Shown piece by piece: positions 27,327 through 39,724 of a stretch of 64,000 bases of DNA; position 1 is the first letter of the stretch, and every line of letters starts with the position of its first letter. The stretch covers positions 186,001 to 250,000 of the forward strand of contig NOWV01000013.1 of assembly GCA_003344405.1 (NCBI GenBank), written 5' to 3'. The DNA comes from Trichoplax sp. H2 (Eukaryota > Placozoa > Uniplacotomia > Trichoplacea). The notes under the pieces were generated by a model that was not told where the DNA came from, did not search any database, and saw only the letters and a list, made by a program, of their open reading frames with translations. A program made the position numbers and the translations under genes.

Positions 27327-29155
27327 TTAATTGTTGGATATTGATAGAGGCCTTCTGAATAGCAAAACGTGTGGTTCTGTAAATGATAAAGTGTTTTTGA
27401 TTAATACAATTTGGTATAACCGAAAGAGTTGGAAATAATAGTAATCAAATATATGCAATACGATTTCCAGTTAATATGGCCATGATATTGCTAATGTACA
27501 GTACACAACTGGACAGTACATACATGTGGGTTAAAGGTTATTTTACCGCAAGGTATGTTCATAGTTAATAGTCATAATAATTTTAATGTATCCAATTTTG
27601 TTATGGGTCACAAAACTTTTCTGGTGATATAATATGTTTTACTTTCATCTGTTCAATTTGATCATGTCTTACCATCGCTGAAATTGTATCTGGTATCGTA
27701 ATCTTTTCTTTCTTTTATTTGTAGTGCACATATACTATAACTATATCGTAGTCCAAATTCTATCTTGCAACCGTATAAATCAATAAAATTCAATTCATGT
27801 AATAAAGCTGCAACTGCACTACTGTGATACCACTTTTGTAATATGCACATACTGCATTGAAGAAAAGCGCTAAACTAAGCAAGGAGATTACTATACACAA
27901 TGTACCTGATATGATACTATCGTTTGTTATTTAGTTCAAGATAAAATGATAAAGATACAATATTAGTCTAGTCCAAATACTTTACCTGGGCCATGTTTCA
28001 TATAATGAATCCAGCCCTTGGATTGCTGAACACCAATACCCCGCCATTCATCTTCAGTCATTAAATGATCCTTGGGTACTTTCTTTGCAATATCCTTTGG
28101 CAGGATAACATGTCTATAAAAGATATACATATCGCTAATTGAGAAAGTAGTCTATTATACTTTACAACAAGTCAAGTACTTAAGACGTTTAGTAAGATAC
28201 GTTCAAGTTATAAGTTGAATTAGTTGATAAGTGAAAGGTGACTATTGGAGTAAGGATGATGAAACTATTGAGTTAGTTCTCTAGGGTAGGTATCGCTTGA
28301 GTCTTTTATAGTTGTGGCAAGTTGAAACGTAATCCGTTGCACAACAAGTAAAAACTCGCGATAAGGATTAGGCGGTCGACTGTGTTTAAAAGTGTTATTT
28401 TAGAATCGGTCGGTAAGTGAACAAGTTAGCATTCAAGTATTGCACACCAAGTCAAAAATTAGTAGCAAAGATCAGTAAATACATTCAAGTTATTGATCCA
28501 TTCGCAAGTGAATAAGTGATGATTGAAGTCTATTTGCACAACAAGTCAAAAGTAGCGAGAAAAGATTAATGGATACGTTGAAGTTAGAATCAGCAGACAA
28601 GCGAAAAAGTGGCTATTCAAGTGCTATATTGCCCAAGCTGCACCACGATCGAGCACGATACGAATTAGAACTAGAATCAGTGAAAAAGTAATTCCTCATT
28701 GCAAATCTCCAACTACTAAGACTATAAGAGTAGCCATCGATTGGAAATCAAAACAAATCTTCCCTATTAGCAAGTATACTACCACTATTAAGGAGATCAA
28801 ATTGACGGTGCAACTTTGTTCAGTTTATTCAAATAAAGTTTGGATCCAAGGGTAGAGAGAGAGAGAGAATTAATTGCTCGCCATCTGCAGGCAATGGCGA
28901 CTCAATCCAAATCTCATCTGCTGAACCGTCATACAGTGAGATTGACTTGCAGAGGGTCAACTATCGCTTGACGCAAGTGAATTTGTTCAACTGCTCTACC
29001 GTCACATGCAATCACGATTGTCATCATTACAAGCGTCATCCTTTCTGGACAGGTGAATTGCAATTTGCAACTGATTGACAACATTTTCCTCACCTGTATT
29101 CGAAATTTTCGTCAAAGTATTTATCCGAGTAGATTACGTTCTTGTAAGAAGTCAT
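27327..29155 (-). CDS. CKS1: CKS1-type cyclin-dependent kinase regulatory subunit
   Basis: Small Cdk-binding adaptor (Suc1/Cks) that docks phosphorylated substrates on Cdk complexes and, in animals, helps SCF-Skp2 recognise p27. Three exons read on the minus strand: 29155-29094, 28113-27986, 27376-27327; 79 residues, the same size as human CKS1B/CKS2. The anion-binding pocket residues are all present: K12, R21, S52, W55 and R72. The beta-hinge that governs domain swapping reads HGPEPH at 61-66 (human HEPEPH). [12 protein letters not shown] and LLFRRP are further family blocks. Phases are 2 and 1 and join cleanly through AG|A (Arg) and G|AA (Glu). CKS1 versus CKS2 is not resolvable, so the symbol is for the family. 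It is divergent to ARMC6, about 1.95 kb apart. Confidence 0.95.
28160..28640. repeat. Degenerate repeats in CKS1 intron 1
   Basis: A block of the form TTGCACAACAAGTCAAAA, then a purine-rich stretch with CGAGAAAAGATTA, TACGTTCAAGTTA and AAGTGAA.AAGTG, recurs at about 28161, 28336, 28440 and 28529. Spacing is 90-175 bases and divergence is high. A GA microsatellite lies further upstream in the same intron near 28855-28868. Confidence 0.55.
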
Positions 29156-31108
29156 TTTGATTGCAATTTGAAAATGAATTAGTCTAGGAAATGGATAAGT
29201 CGTCTACCAACCAAGGTTAATAATTCTACAATCTTTTTCTCGCCAATTTGGTCCAAAATAATGTAACACACAGGCGAACTAAACTATTTTCTACTTGCTG
29301 TAAGGTGACCAGGGTAAGAGTGACACTAGGAGTGAGCAGTTAGCCAAGGGAGCAAACAATTTTCAGTTCCAACCGTCGCGATCAGCCACCACCAGTATGG
29401 ATACTAGCCCATACACAGCAGTCAGAAGATTGTGTAGCTAAGGTCTTGTTCAATGGATTGCGTCAGCAAAATGACAGGCACAGCACGACCTGTCTTCGCT
29501 TCAGCTGCCGTCTGTAGTGTGTGTCTAAACGTTGATGTACTTCAGTCTGATCTATACAAAAAGAATACCTGGTCAGGTCATCCTCCATACGGTAGTGTGA
29601 CAGTCCAGCAAGGGGCGTGTGACTCTATTTACGTACGGTACAGTCAACCAACCGCGTGAACTGTGACGAGTGAAATTTTCAAATTATGGCGCTATTTTTT
29701 CATTGGCTAAGAGTAATTCATCAACCAATGAAACATCATCTTGATCATGCGCATGTTTCCTCTCCATTCATCAACCAACAGGGGAAAGGAAATGTTACAA
29801 ATGTGAACTGTGATGGTCAAATGGATCACCCCAACTGGACAAGGGCCAAAATACACAATATTCCAATCATACAAACTCATTTCCTTTTATTTTATTGATT
29901 TATTCCATACAGTGAAAATGTATTAATCGCATCGTATCTGACAGCAAGTATTGAGCCAACAAGATTTTTTCTGTATGGAACGATGATCGATATTATTCAT
30001 GGGTTATTATGTCTAAAAATCTCAATTTTAATAATACACAAATTGTACGTAGGCGAAAGCTACGTCAATAGGATGATCGAAACAAGAATCATACTGTCGT
30101 ACGATTGAAATAGTCGAGGTTTATCCATAACTTATAAAAGGTATACGCTCACCGAGTATACAGCTTTTAGACTGTAAAAAATAAACGATACCGACATCAT
30201 CCAGTCATAAGTTTCACAATTTTGTACATGCTACGAGCTTTTATTTATTGCAGTATCATATAGCGTAATTGACGCATGATTATGGAATACAAGTACGATT
30301 CTGTTAATGTTTGGCGACTAAAAAAGGACCAAACCTGATCTTTACACCTACGCCATACATACATAATTATCAGAATAAATGTTTGTTGTGTACTGTACAC
30401 TTCACTGAAACTGTTCTACTGGTGCATTATGCCCTTGTGAACATGTCTAGTAAGAAAAAAAATATGCAAACACGACGATTTTAGTAAAACACTTTCAGAG
30501 AAGTATCCAAAAAACATTCATTCAGATGGTTGCATCTGTAAATAAACAATTACTGTCTCCATTCCACAGTAGTACAGTAGAGACCCTCTAGAAACAACCT
30601 CATTTCTAGTAGACACAGTACTAGTTACAGGCATCGGCAACGCTTTGCAATGTCTTTAAAATACCATAATAATAATTTCCTTCCACCTCAGGCTTACTGA
30701 CTAATCCTAGCCGAGGTCATGCAACGCCATCATGTCTGTACGCCTGTACGTCTGTGACAGGCGAATTCAAGTGCCTACGCAGCCGTGTTTTGCAGCTGTG
30801 TTTACCATATCGCTGTGGCAACAACTTTCACTCGTTTGTATCCAGGTGCTCTCACACGCCGTTCAGTACAGTACTTAGACTCATCACAATCGCTTCGCAG
30901 TAAACTCGCCTAACAAGTCCAATGGAGCCAAAGTACAGTACTGGTACCGATACTTTTGATGACGACGATTTGCTGATGGAAATCGGTCATTCATATTGAT
31001 TCCAGCGCTAGATTAAACAGCAATTATTAGCCAAGGACTTTTTGACTCCATTTTAATAGACAGCATTAGACTGCATCGTTTTAGCTGTAACCTTCTTAAC
31101 CGGTAATC
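29156..31108. other. Divergent upstream region, CKS1 and ARMC6
   Basis: This interval separates the start codons of the CKS1 homologue (-) and ARMC6 (+). It is locally richer in G+C than its surroundings, notably 29300-29660 and 30690-30930, as expected for promoter or 5' UTR sequence. No clear TATA box or named element was recognised, and the open frames in it look fortuitous. Confidence 0.45.
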
Positions 31109-32852
31109 ATGGCTACCAAACGAATTACACAAGAAACTTTTGACGCCGTAGTCAAGGAAAATATAGATGATTTCGAGATGGATGCGGAAGAGGCTGTAGA
31201 GGATGCTATTAAACAGTTTGAATCTCAAGGAGTCAATTTAAGTAATATTATTAAACAAGCAGCAACAGCATCCGATGATCAACAATCTGGATCTGAAGCT
31301 CGTCATCCTATTTTAACTGCACTACAACGTATACAAGATAGCTTAAATAATCAATTGCAAGAAAAGAATGATGAAAAATTGCAAGATGCTTGCAAATTAT
31401 TTCAAGAGCAATCATGCCAAGGGGCTGCTTATCGAAATGTTGCCGCAGCTAACGGCGCTTATTCGATCATGTATAAACTTTGCCAAAGTGTAATCAACAA
31501 TCCTTCCAGCCTTTCGATAGCCTTGCGTACCATGGCTTCACTTATCGATGGCCAACCAGATTTAATGGATAATGTTGGCATTCAATTAATTATGGAAATT
31601 TTAAAGATGCACTTCAATGATTCGTTAATACAGCAAACCGGAATCAACGTTGTTCGCCTTGCGTGTATTATGCATGAAAGCAATCGTCAAAAATTTGTTA
31701 GCTGTGACTTAATTGAACACTTAATTTCGGTTTTACGTCATTTTACGGCTCAAATTGCTGTCATTAAAGAAGCATGTTCAACACTCCGTACGTTAACTTT
31801 AGATGACGATATAAGAGTGCCCTTTGGCAAGGCTCACGAACATGCTAAAATGATAGCTAGTGAATGTAATGGTCTTGAACTCTTAATCGAAGTCATTAAG
31901 TTACATTACCAAGATACAACCATCTATTGTGAAATTTGCTCTACAATTGCTAAATTAGCGGTTAGGAATGAATATTGCCAACAAGTTGTTGATTTAGGCG
32001 GATTAAAATTGGTAACACAAGCCCTAGCAGAAAGAATGGATGAATCGGTAGGTGCTAACTAATCGATAGCTTACTCGTATTAGTCCGGAGTTGGCTGTGA
32101 TGTGCAGTACGGTAACACTAGTAGCAAGGAATTCCGATGGAATAAAGTAATCGTTCTATGATGATAATACTGTAGAATTTTTATATCGTCTACAGTATAT
32201 ACTGTATGAAGTATCTCGCAGTATTGTATATAGACTCTATTATGTTACTCTGATAAATTGATTATTGAACTAAATACTGTAGATGATTGCCGCAAGATCA
32301 TGTTTTCTACTTCGTGCAATCTCTGGCAATGACGATGTCAAGATCGCAATAGTAAATTCTAGCTGCGTATCGTTAATAATAGCCGCTATGGATAGGCATC
32401 CTAAACATATGCATATTGCAGAGCAAGCCTGTGCAGTTTTCGCATCACTTGCATTGAGACATCCGCAACACTGTGCAGAGATTATATCATGTGGTGGTGC
32501 TGATTTCATTTTAAAAGCTATGAAAATTCATGAAGATGTAGAAAGCGTACAGGTTAATATAAATAAAAAATTCTTCTCTTGTCGCATATGTCCTATTGCT
32601 ATTTGAAAAAAATAAGCTTCATGTGCTCTTAATTTCACACGATAGAAACAAGGATGCTTAGCTATTCGTAACATAGTGGCAAGATCTAGGGAATATTGCA
32701 ATACTTTTCTAGAAGCTGGAGCTGAAGCCATTATCCGACAAGCCAGACGAAAGCATAAAAGTTGTGACGATGAGGCGAAAGCGGCATTGCGAGATTTAGA
32801 ATGTGCGGTACAATTAAAGGAATTATGGACTGGATTGCCAACTAATGGATAA
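31109..32852 (+). CDS. ARMC6: ARMC6, armadillo repeat-containing protein 6
   Basis: Armadillo-repeat scaffold of poorly known function, conserved across animals. Exons 31109-32047, 32283-32552 and 32646-32852, all joined in phase 0; 471 residues (human isoforms 476-501). The N-terminus MATKRITQETFDAVVKEN followed by an acidic stretch is the ARMC6 hallmark. Repeats then fill most of the protein as alpha-helical units, with blocks such as FQEQSCQGAAYR, LRAISGNDDVK, LALRHPQHC, ALRDLECAVQLKELW and a short tail. Exon 1 runs open 15 bases past the chosen donor (TCG|GTAGGT), but the join there gives the spacing seen in human. I chose ATG 31109 as the first in-frame Met and because it matches the family start. 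Confidence 0.92.
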
Positions 32853-34573
32853 TTGAATATCTTGGCCAACTCTAATTTCCATACAAATAGCGACGTTTCC
32901 TTTTTCGTAAATAGCATATCTCGCATAGTTTTATTGCCACCAAAAAATATTTAATATATAGTGTATCAGTACTGTAAAATCTTTTTTTAGATCTTTGCAT
33001 ATAAGTACCTTAATTATAGCTATCGTTTGTAAAATTTAAATGGTTATCAATCTACGGAGGTAATGAACGACTTCAATTCTTACACTTTTACCTATGAAAA
33101 CATTTCTACGGTAATCTTGGCAATCTAAATTATAACTTCAATAGCCCTTCTCGAGTTTACCTATCCGAGTGTTATTGTATATAGCTAGAAATAGTTCCTT
33201 TTATTGACTCTTGAATTTGTAATGATATACTATATGTGGAACATAAAGGTATATTTGTTTTATTATCAAGTGCGGATAAAATTTTCGTTCCAACATGGAT
33301 AATTGCTTTCCAGTATAGTGTTACAGAATAGTGTTGACAGTATGTTAAAATTTAGTCCTGTATACGCGAAAATTTTCGTAGATCGCAAATTGCAGGCATT
33401 AATTATTCAATTTGTATATTGCATAATTTATGCTTCCAATAATTCAGTAGAATTTAAGATTATTGTTAGTAATAGAAATCTACTGTAATCTAGAATAATT
33501 GATTTATCTGTAAAAATAAAATTTCAGCGTTAACAAATACTGAGTTTATTTAAATTTTGCAAATCGAGTAATAATTTGCTTTATAAATCCTGTACAAGAG
33601 TCTATTAATTCATAGAAAAACAATGCCTATTTTGCGTATTGACATGCGTACATTCAAATAAATGACGGTTTCTAGCATGCTGACGTGGATATACGAGTAT
33701 GTGATGAATTATTCCCGTTGAAATTATTTATTGTATAAATAATTACACAATCAAGCATCAGTATATAACGCTGGTAGTTCTTGTAGGAAAACGACTTAAA
33801 ACCAATCATCCTATTCGCCCATATATTATAACAATATATGGATATGGTATAATACTGTATATCGGTAAATATTTATATAAATAAGACGAGAAAGAGTTTG
33901 AGCCATAGAACACTTCTTTGGCTATAATGGGTAACAAATTAGCTCTTGTCGTAATCAGGGCGATTAGGAAGTATTTCATTAGAATAATCATAGCCTGAAT
34001 ATTCAATCATCAGGTTTGTTAATGATTAGTTCTCCTTCTATTTAGGTCATGCTTGTACGCATAAACGATCATCCCATAAAGTGTACACGTACAAATAAAT
34101 TACTACATGCATACGCGCATATACATCGGGAATTATTAAAAAAATATGCTATATACGCGTATGTGTACAAATAAACGCTACAGTATACAATCATGCCAAC
34201 TGCTTCGATGAAGGCTTCGTTTTCAGTGCGCAATCTGCATAATGGAGGGAACATGATCTCCCCCTATAATAGTGCAGTATAAATACAATCTTATTATCCA
34301 GATGCCCATCTTTTTTCTCTTTTACCACAGATTTCAATTGTCAAGGTTTTGGTATGGCATTGCACATTGAATCATAATAAAGTAACTATAATAACAGTAC
34401 ATTTACGAGAAGAGCACAAGAAGCACATTCCACTAGGAATAGTTGATTATAGACGTTTGAAAATTGGCGTGCTATGAAGTGAACTGTTATATTTTGTTAT
34501 GGCAAAGTACTTCGTTATAATTATTAAAAGTCACATTAGACGATGGCTAACCTTAGTCAAAGGAGCAGTTTAT
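32853..34573. other. Intergenic, ARMC6 to PARP16 (convergent genes)
   Basis: 3' flanks of ARMC6 (+) and PARP16 (-). AT-rich, and no coding stretch, RNA gene or sizeable repeat was recognised. Confidence 0.55.
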
Positions 34574-36430
34574 CTAATATCGGACAATATTACGCTTGGA
34601 TGAAAAGCCAATCCAAATTAATGCAACAAAATACATTGATAAAATAACGATGAAGATGTATCTAACGTAGAAAGGTCGGGCTACAGTACATCGGCCATTG
34701 CTGTAAATGACAGAATATTTAATTTAGTCGAATTTCCTTCACTAAAAGAATGAAATCATGTAAATGCAAATGTATACAACTTGCCTTGGACTACTTGCAG
34801 CGGGATAAATTAATAAAAATTTGACCTTTAAGCAATCGTTATCCTGAACTATCACATATTTTTCAGTACCACTCCTACGTCACACAGTAAGCAGCAATCA
34901 CAATTTACATTTAATACTTGACTAAATCTTTTGATGTATAATTTACAAATAAAATAACTCTAAATAGTCTCCACCAAATATAAACAGCAATTACTTATTT
35001 TGATTTGCAAGAATTCGAGGATGCTTTATAACTTCACAAACAGCAACACATGAGATAGATTTGGCAATCATGCTTTTATCCCATGTAGAACCGGTCGTAG
35101 AGAAATTTAAGGAAACATCCAAATCAGTTGATAAATAAGTTCCTTCACCAAATAATGATCTCTATCGCATAAGAATGGCAACTTTATTAATATTGATAGA
35201 CAGTAGGATCAGCGATATCTCATACAAAAAGTTACAGTTCTTTTTTTACTTCTGATCGTGACTCGTATACAAATTGCAATTTCAACTTACATTATTTAAA
35301 TGTGATAAAAGACCAACATGTAGAATGGAGAAGAAATTTTCGACACCACTGCCATGAAATCCATAAAAAGAACCATACTGGCTCTTAAGTTCGTCAAAAC
35401 GACTGCTAGAACTTTTTCCTTTATAGATTATATCAAAAATTAAGCTAGGGCGGGTACCATTACGAAAGCCAGTTGCGGTTAGAAGCTCTTCCAACTGGGC
35501 AGTACGAATATACGAGCCAATAAGAAAAGAATTATACGTATATAATTATCAAATTATTAACGGCTAAGACATAGATAACATCGCCCAGTTATATATATCA
35601 TGCACTGCTAGTAAGGACTGCTTATAGAGAATTCTTCTTGATTTACGGTAAATATTGTACAGTATTTTGGTAAGGATATGACTAACCTTAGTATTGGGTA
35701 AGATCTTTAGGTGTACGGAAGTGCTATCTTCAACTAGTAGCCATTCTAAAAGCTCAATAGAATGAGCCGATAGACGAGTTTCTTCCTGAAGTAGTTCGCC
35801 AATGCCTGGGATTTGACGAAATGATTCTCTCTACATTTATGAAGATGTAGTATACGTACTTTAGTTTAGCAAATGTTGATCTTACATTTTACAAATGTCA
35901 TAACATGAACGAGGCAGAAAGTTACTAGTGGATAATGCGATTTTGTTGATAATTAATTATTATCTTACGTACTCTACTTGTATTGAAGTGATTAACTTAT
36001 CCTTTTATACGAATTTGCAGGTCATTAAATCTTAAGAGGTAAAGTATTGTTGTACGTGGTAAGCGATCACTATTAATGTCATCAGTGTCTCTGACTTCAA
36101 ATCAGCCTATTGAGATTTGCTACCCCATTCAAGGCTTGAAATAATTTGTTGCGACTACAATATTTTGCGTTGATTAAAACTAATTTTATTGTTGTAATAA
36201 CTGCAAGTATTTAAATGTAGTCTGTAACAGGATAAGTAGTAGAGTGATTACAATTCCGTACTTACCAATGAATCGATCTGTTTCTCCCCAAACCTGATGT
36301 AAGTTTGTGGGAAAGGACGTAAAACGCTGTCAAAACGAAAACTTCTTAATGCTGCACTAAAAAGACTGATCTTGAGGTCAGTAGCCAATCTGTCTCTCTC
36401 AATGGTCAAGCGTAACTTAGTCCTCAACAT
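34574..36430 (-). CDS. PARP16: PARP16, tail-anchored ER mono-ADP-ribosyltransferase
   Basis: Mono-ADP-ribosyltransferase of the ER membrane with the catalytic domain facing the cytosol; in mammals it modifies PERK and IRE1 in the unfolded protein response. Exons on the minus strand: 36430-36266, 35830-35687, 35494-35291, 35161-34995, 34874-34785, 34700-34574; 298 residues (human about 322). The N-terminal helical part has LATDLKISLFSAALRSF and SVLRPFP. The PARP core keeps the H-Y-Y triad: H150 (YGFHGSG), Y180 (GEGTYLSTD) and Y233 (EKYVIV). The last exon encodes a hydrophobic helix (YIFIVILSMYFVALIWIGF) near the C-terminus with a short basic tail, the expected tail anchor. An open TTG-led extension exists 5' of ATG 36430, but no earlier ATG. 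Intron 5 (34784-34701) is GC-AG: AG|GCAAGT to TTTACAG. It is head-to-head with the PIGBOS1 homologue, 1.36 kb apart. Confidence 0.92.
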
Positions 36431-37785
36431 GTCGTCGTTATTGCATTTGTAGATCAAATTCAAGGAGACTACTAGGTTTGTTGATCATACTCCAAATATA
36501 TCGATGGAGGAGATTTACAAGGGCATTTCTCTCTCTTTTCTCTCCTACACTGATTGAAATGCTTTTAATCTACAACGATACCTTTCAATGCTCTCTAAAT
36601 CCTCTAGATAATTGTAATTTGTTAACAAACGCGATAAAAGAACTAGACTGAGCTGATAGTATTTGACAGATCGATTAAATTGCTCGTTCAATATTATTAC
36701 TGTGTTTACTACTGTAGTTGGACACTGATAAAATCTCTTTTCCTCCACTATGATACTTGTGAGTCTGCTAAGTGCTAAATAATACTGGAGATCATCTGTT
36801 CACACAACTGATAAAAACAGCCAAACTTATCGAAAATACAGTAGAGCAGTTTTAGAAGGTTAGATAATAATATTGATTAGCTAATTGAAGCTGATAAGAT
36901 TTCTCCTTATCTATTTCTACCCTATATTAAGCACTTTGAAATCAACTCAGTACTCAAGATAATCAGTTAATACAATCGATCAAAACAACTAGAGTGAAGT
37001 TATCAGAGATAGAGTAATTTCGATAATTTCAGATAGCATTTGCTGTGGAATTGTCAATAAATCATCATTGAAAGTTGTTGCTGAATAGCATCGTCAGGCA
37101 GTCCGTTCAGTAAAAGCTTTGCAAACATCTAGTCTGCTAGGACAATCTTTTATATATATTGTACGTATACTGAAACAAAAGTATCACGAGCAGGGTGTAG
37201 GACTCGTTTTGAGTAGAAGTGTTACTATTCTGGCACAGAGCAGACTGAGACTGATAGAATGCTATAGCAAAAACTCTCATCACCAAGTTTTACTATGAGC
37301 ATATTGCTGGCCTAAAGTATATACCATACTCTAGTCCAGTTGTGCACTGGCACTGGATGTTACCACATCATGATATGACATTATATTGCTACAATTCATA
37401 CCAGGCACTTTGCATTTTTAATTTCTTTCCCTTGTTCATACACTACGATAGAAAAGGTGTTTACTTTATACTTTATTATACTGTATAGAGCCATTTGCTA
37501 CTAGTAACTCCGGAGCAAAGGTTGGTCGAGCTAACTCCTAATACAACTCGTGTTTCCAATTACAGCATTTTCTATAGTATGCTTTTACGATTATAGCACT
37601 GTTCTATACTGTACAGAACTATAGAGTCTATAGACACATTGGTAGGCTACACCACTCCACTATTGTTGCTGTACTAGCCGGCGAGTAAAGCTGTTAACAC
37701 ATCTTGTCTACCATCAAAATCGAGGAGCAATTCGTTTATTGACTATAATTTATCTGCTATATCATCAGCCAAGCACGCAAAAGCA
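36431..37785. other. Divergent interval between PARP16 and PIGBOS1
   Basis: 1355 bases between two start codons pointing away from each other, so it should contain both promoters. No TATA box is obvious. A 66-codon minus-strand open stretch at 36545-36748 lacks an ATG and resembles nothing known to me. Confidence 0.5.
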
Positions 37786-38001
37786 ATGATTCGAGCTCCA
37801 ATAAGGTTAAACTTTGGTCAGGTCATTTTTGCTATGGTCCTTGGTGTAGTCAGTGGAATCTACATCTTTAAACCGATGCTTCAACAGCAGCTTCTGAATG
37901 AATTAACTGAAAAAGAATTAAACCAAAGTCATCAAGATCACAAAAACAACGAGCCCAAGCAATCAGCACTGACTGATGTAAAACAAGATGAGGAAGTGTA
38001 A
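37786..38001 (+). CDS. PIGBOS1: PIGBOS1-like mitochondrial outer-membrane microprotein
   Basis: Single-exon frame of 71 codons starting at ATG 37786. The N-terminal half aligns closely with human PIGBOS1 (54 residues): here NFGQVIFAMVLG, then GIYIFKP and QQ; human TFAQLLFATVLG, then GVYIFQP and EQ, about 15 of 25 positions identical. The hydrophobic helix is about residues 11-28, followed by a charged tail that is longer here. In mammals PIGBOS1 sits in the mitochondrial outer membrane at ER contacts, binds CLCC1 in the ER and tunes the unfolded protein response. In human the gene is head-to-head with PIGB; here PIGB lies 14 kb upstream on the same strand, with CKS1, ARMC6 and PARP16 between them. 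Function is inferred from the match alone. Confidence 0.85.
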   Translation: MIRAPIRLNFGQVIFAMVLGVVSGIYIFKPMLQQQLLNELTEKELNQSHQDHKNNEPKQSALTDVKQDEEV

Positions 38002-39281
38002 TAGCAATGATTTCAGTAGATGAGATGCGGTTAACAAATGTTAAGGATATTATTGCTTTTAAATGCTTATTGATTGAGCACATAACGCAAATATTGTACA
38101 GCCGGCTGCATGGAAAAGAAGAAACTAACAAAGTAGATTATGGTGTGCTTCTGCCTTCCACTGTGCAAAATTGTACGGATCTTTAAGTAATGGTCAATAC
38201 ATACCTAGCATGATGTGTGCTTAACCAGCTAATGGCAACTGACATTTTAATCCAGACAAGGAAGAAATTAAGATTTTAAAGATTATAGAATATTATAGTG
38301 TAATATACGAGTCTAAATATCTGCAGCAAAAACAAACGTGCGTGCAGCATAAAACACTGGTGTGCAGTCGAGATTGCATCAAGACCAAAGCTTGATTAAT
38401 CATCTATTTGCAAGTACAGTATGGGGCTATACGGAGCACTTGTAATAACAGACTAATTTTAAGTATTTTACCTTACGTAATATACAGTATATCTTCAACT
38501 TTTCATGCTAGTGGTTAGCGATTCCATTCCTACTTATTTAACTAGTCTTTGTCATTGCATAATCATAATAACTGCCTACTCAATGCCATGAACTTCTAGA
38601 TCTCTAAGTCCATGTCAATGAATAGTAATGCGTAGTGCCGTAATTTTATATTCCGTGTCAATAGAAGATTTTAAATTGGAGCTAAAGCAATTTTGGAAAT
38701 TATGACATCTCAGTTTAGAAAATCAAGCTTGACCTTAATATGTGTCTCTGATGGATCGTGATTACGATCTCGCTTGTCTTGGCATTCGATATTCATAGTT
38801 TTACTAGTTTTGGCAATCTTGTTATCAATGTTATTTTATTCAGATCTCACTTTACTTCAATATACATTTCGTTATTTATTATGGGATGCAAAAGGTCTAA
38901 TTATTCTCTTGCAGTGTCAACCTGCTCGAAATTGTCCTACCGTACGAGCATATTGTATGTTGCAGTGTGAAATGCAGTCATATGCATTAGATGGTATGTT
39001 ATCATAGCCATTGCATAAAGCATAGTGTCGAATAGATGATAGAACTATACTTACTATCAGCGTTGTTCACAATTAAATGTTTAATGTTATGCTAAAATGG
39101 CCTAATCATAACATAATGTTATAAAATCTTATATATAGTGTACAAACATGAACTACTAGATGCTAGTCCACGGTACAAGTCAGTACATTGTAGGCCATAA
39201 CAAACGCCATATAGCTACAGGACGCAGGCAGAAGGATATAAGAATGAATTATGGATAATAATGATGTGCTGGTATTGGAAA
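38002..39281. other. Intergenic
   Basis: 3' flank of the PIGBOS1 homologue up to the left edge of the tandem duplication. A frame at 38774-39007 (no ATG) has a transmembrane-like stretch (IFIVLLVLAILLSMLF) but no recognisable domain or splice partner. Confidence 0.5.
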
Positions 39282-39724
39282 GCAAATAAAATTTGATGAT
39301 AAAAGATTTTATTAATTATACACCATGATATAATAAATGAATAAAAACGTGTATTATCATGCAATCTTGACATTTGCTTACAACAAATTGTGCTGGAGAT
39401 TGCAAATTATGGTTATTATACAGTCATTTTGAAGATGTTGGGCTTAAAATGCAAGTGCAAGTAAGGTATCCTGGATGAGATACAAGATATTCTTACCTGA
39501 ACCTTATCACCTAAACTTTTTAAAATTATAAAATGATCAAAGCCCGTATTTCAATTACAGTTAACCTTATACGGAAGACAAAGAGCCATAGTTTCATAGT
39601 GATGTACCAAGACAAAGTAAATCATGACCTAAACCTTACATATATTTAAGACATTACAGTGCTATCAAGAGTTAAGGGAATACTTTAATATTATCGAAGA
39701 TATAATAAGCAAATCCTTCAAAGT

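Noticed and set aside
34574-34781. PARP16 exon 5 ending at CAA|GTTGTA, an ordinary GT donor
   Set aside because: It gives the wrong phase for the tail-anchor exon. The GC donor four bases earlier joins in frame to a good acceptor at 34701.
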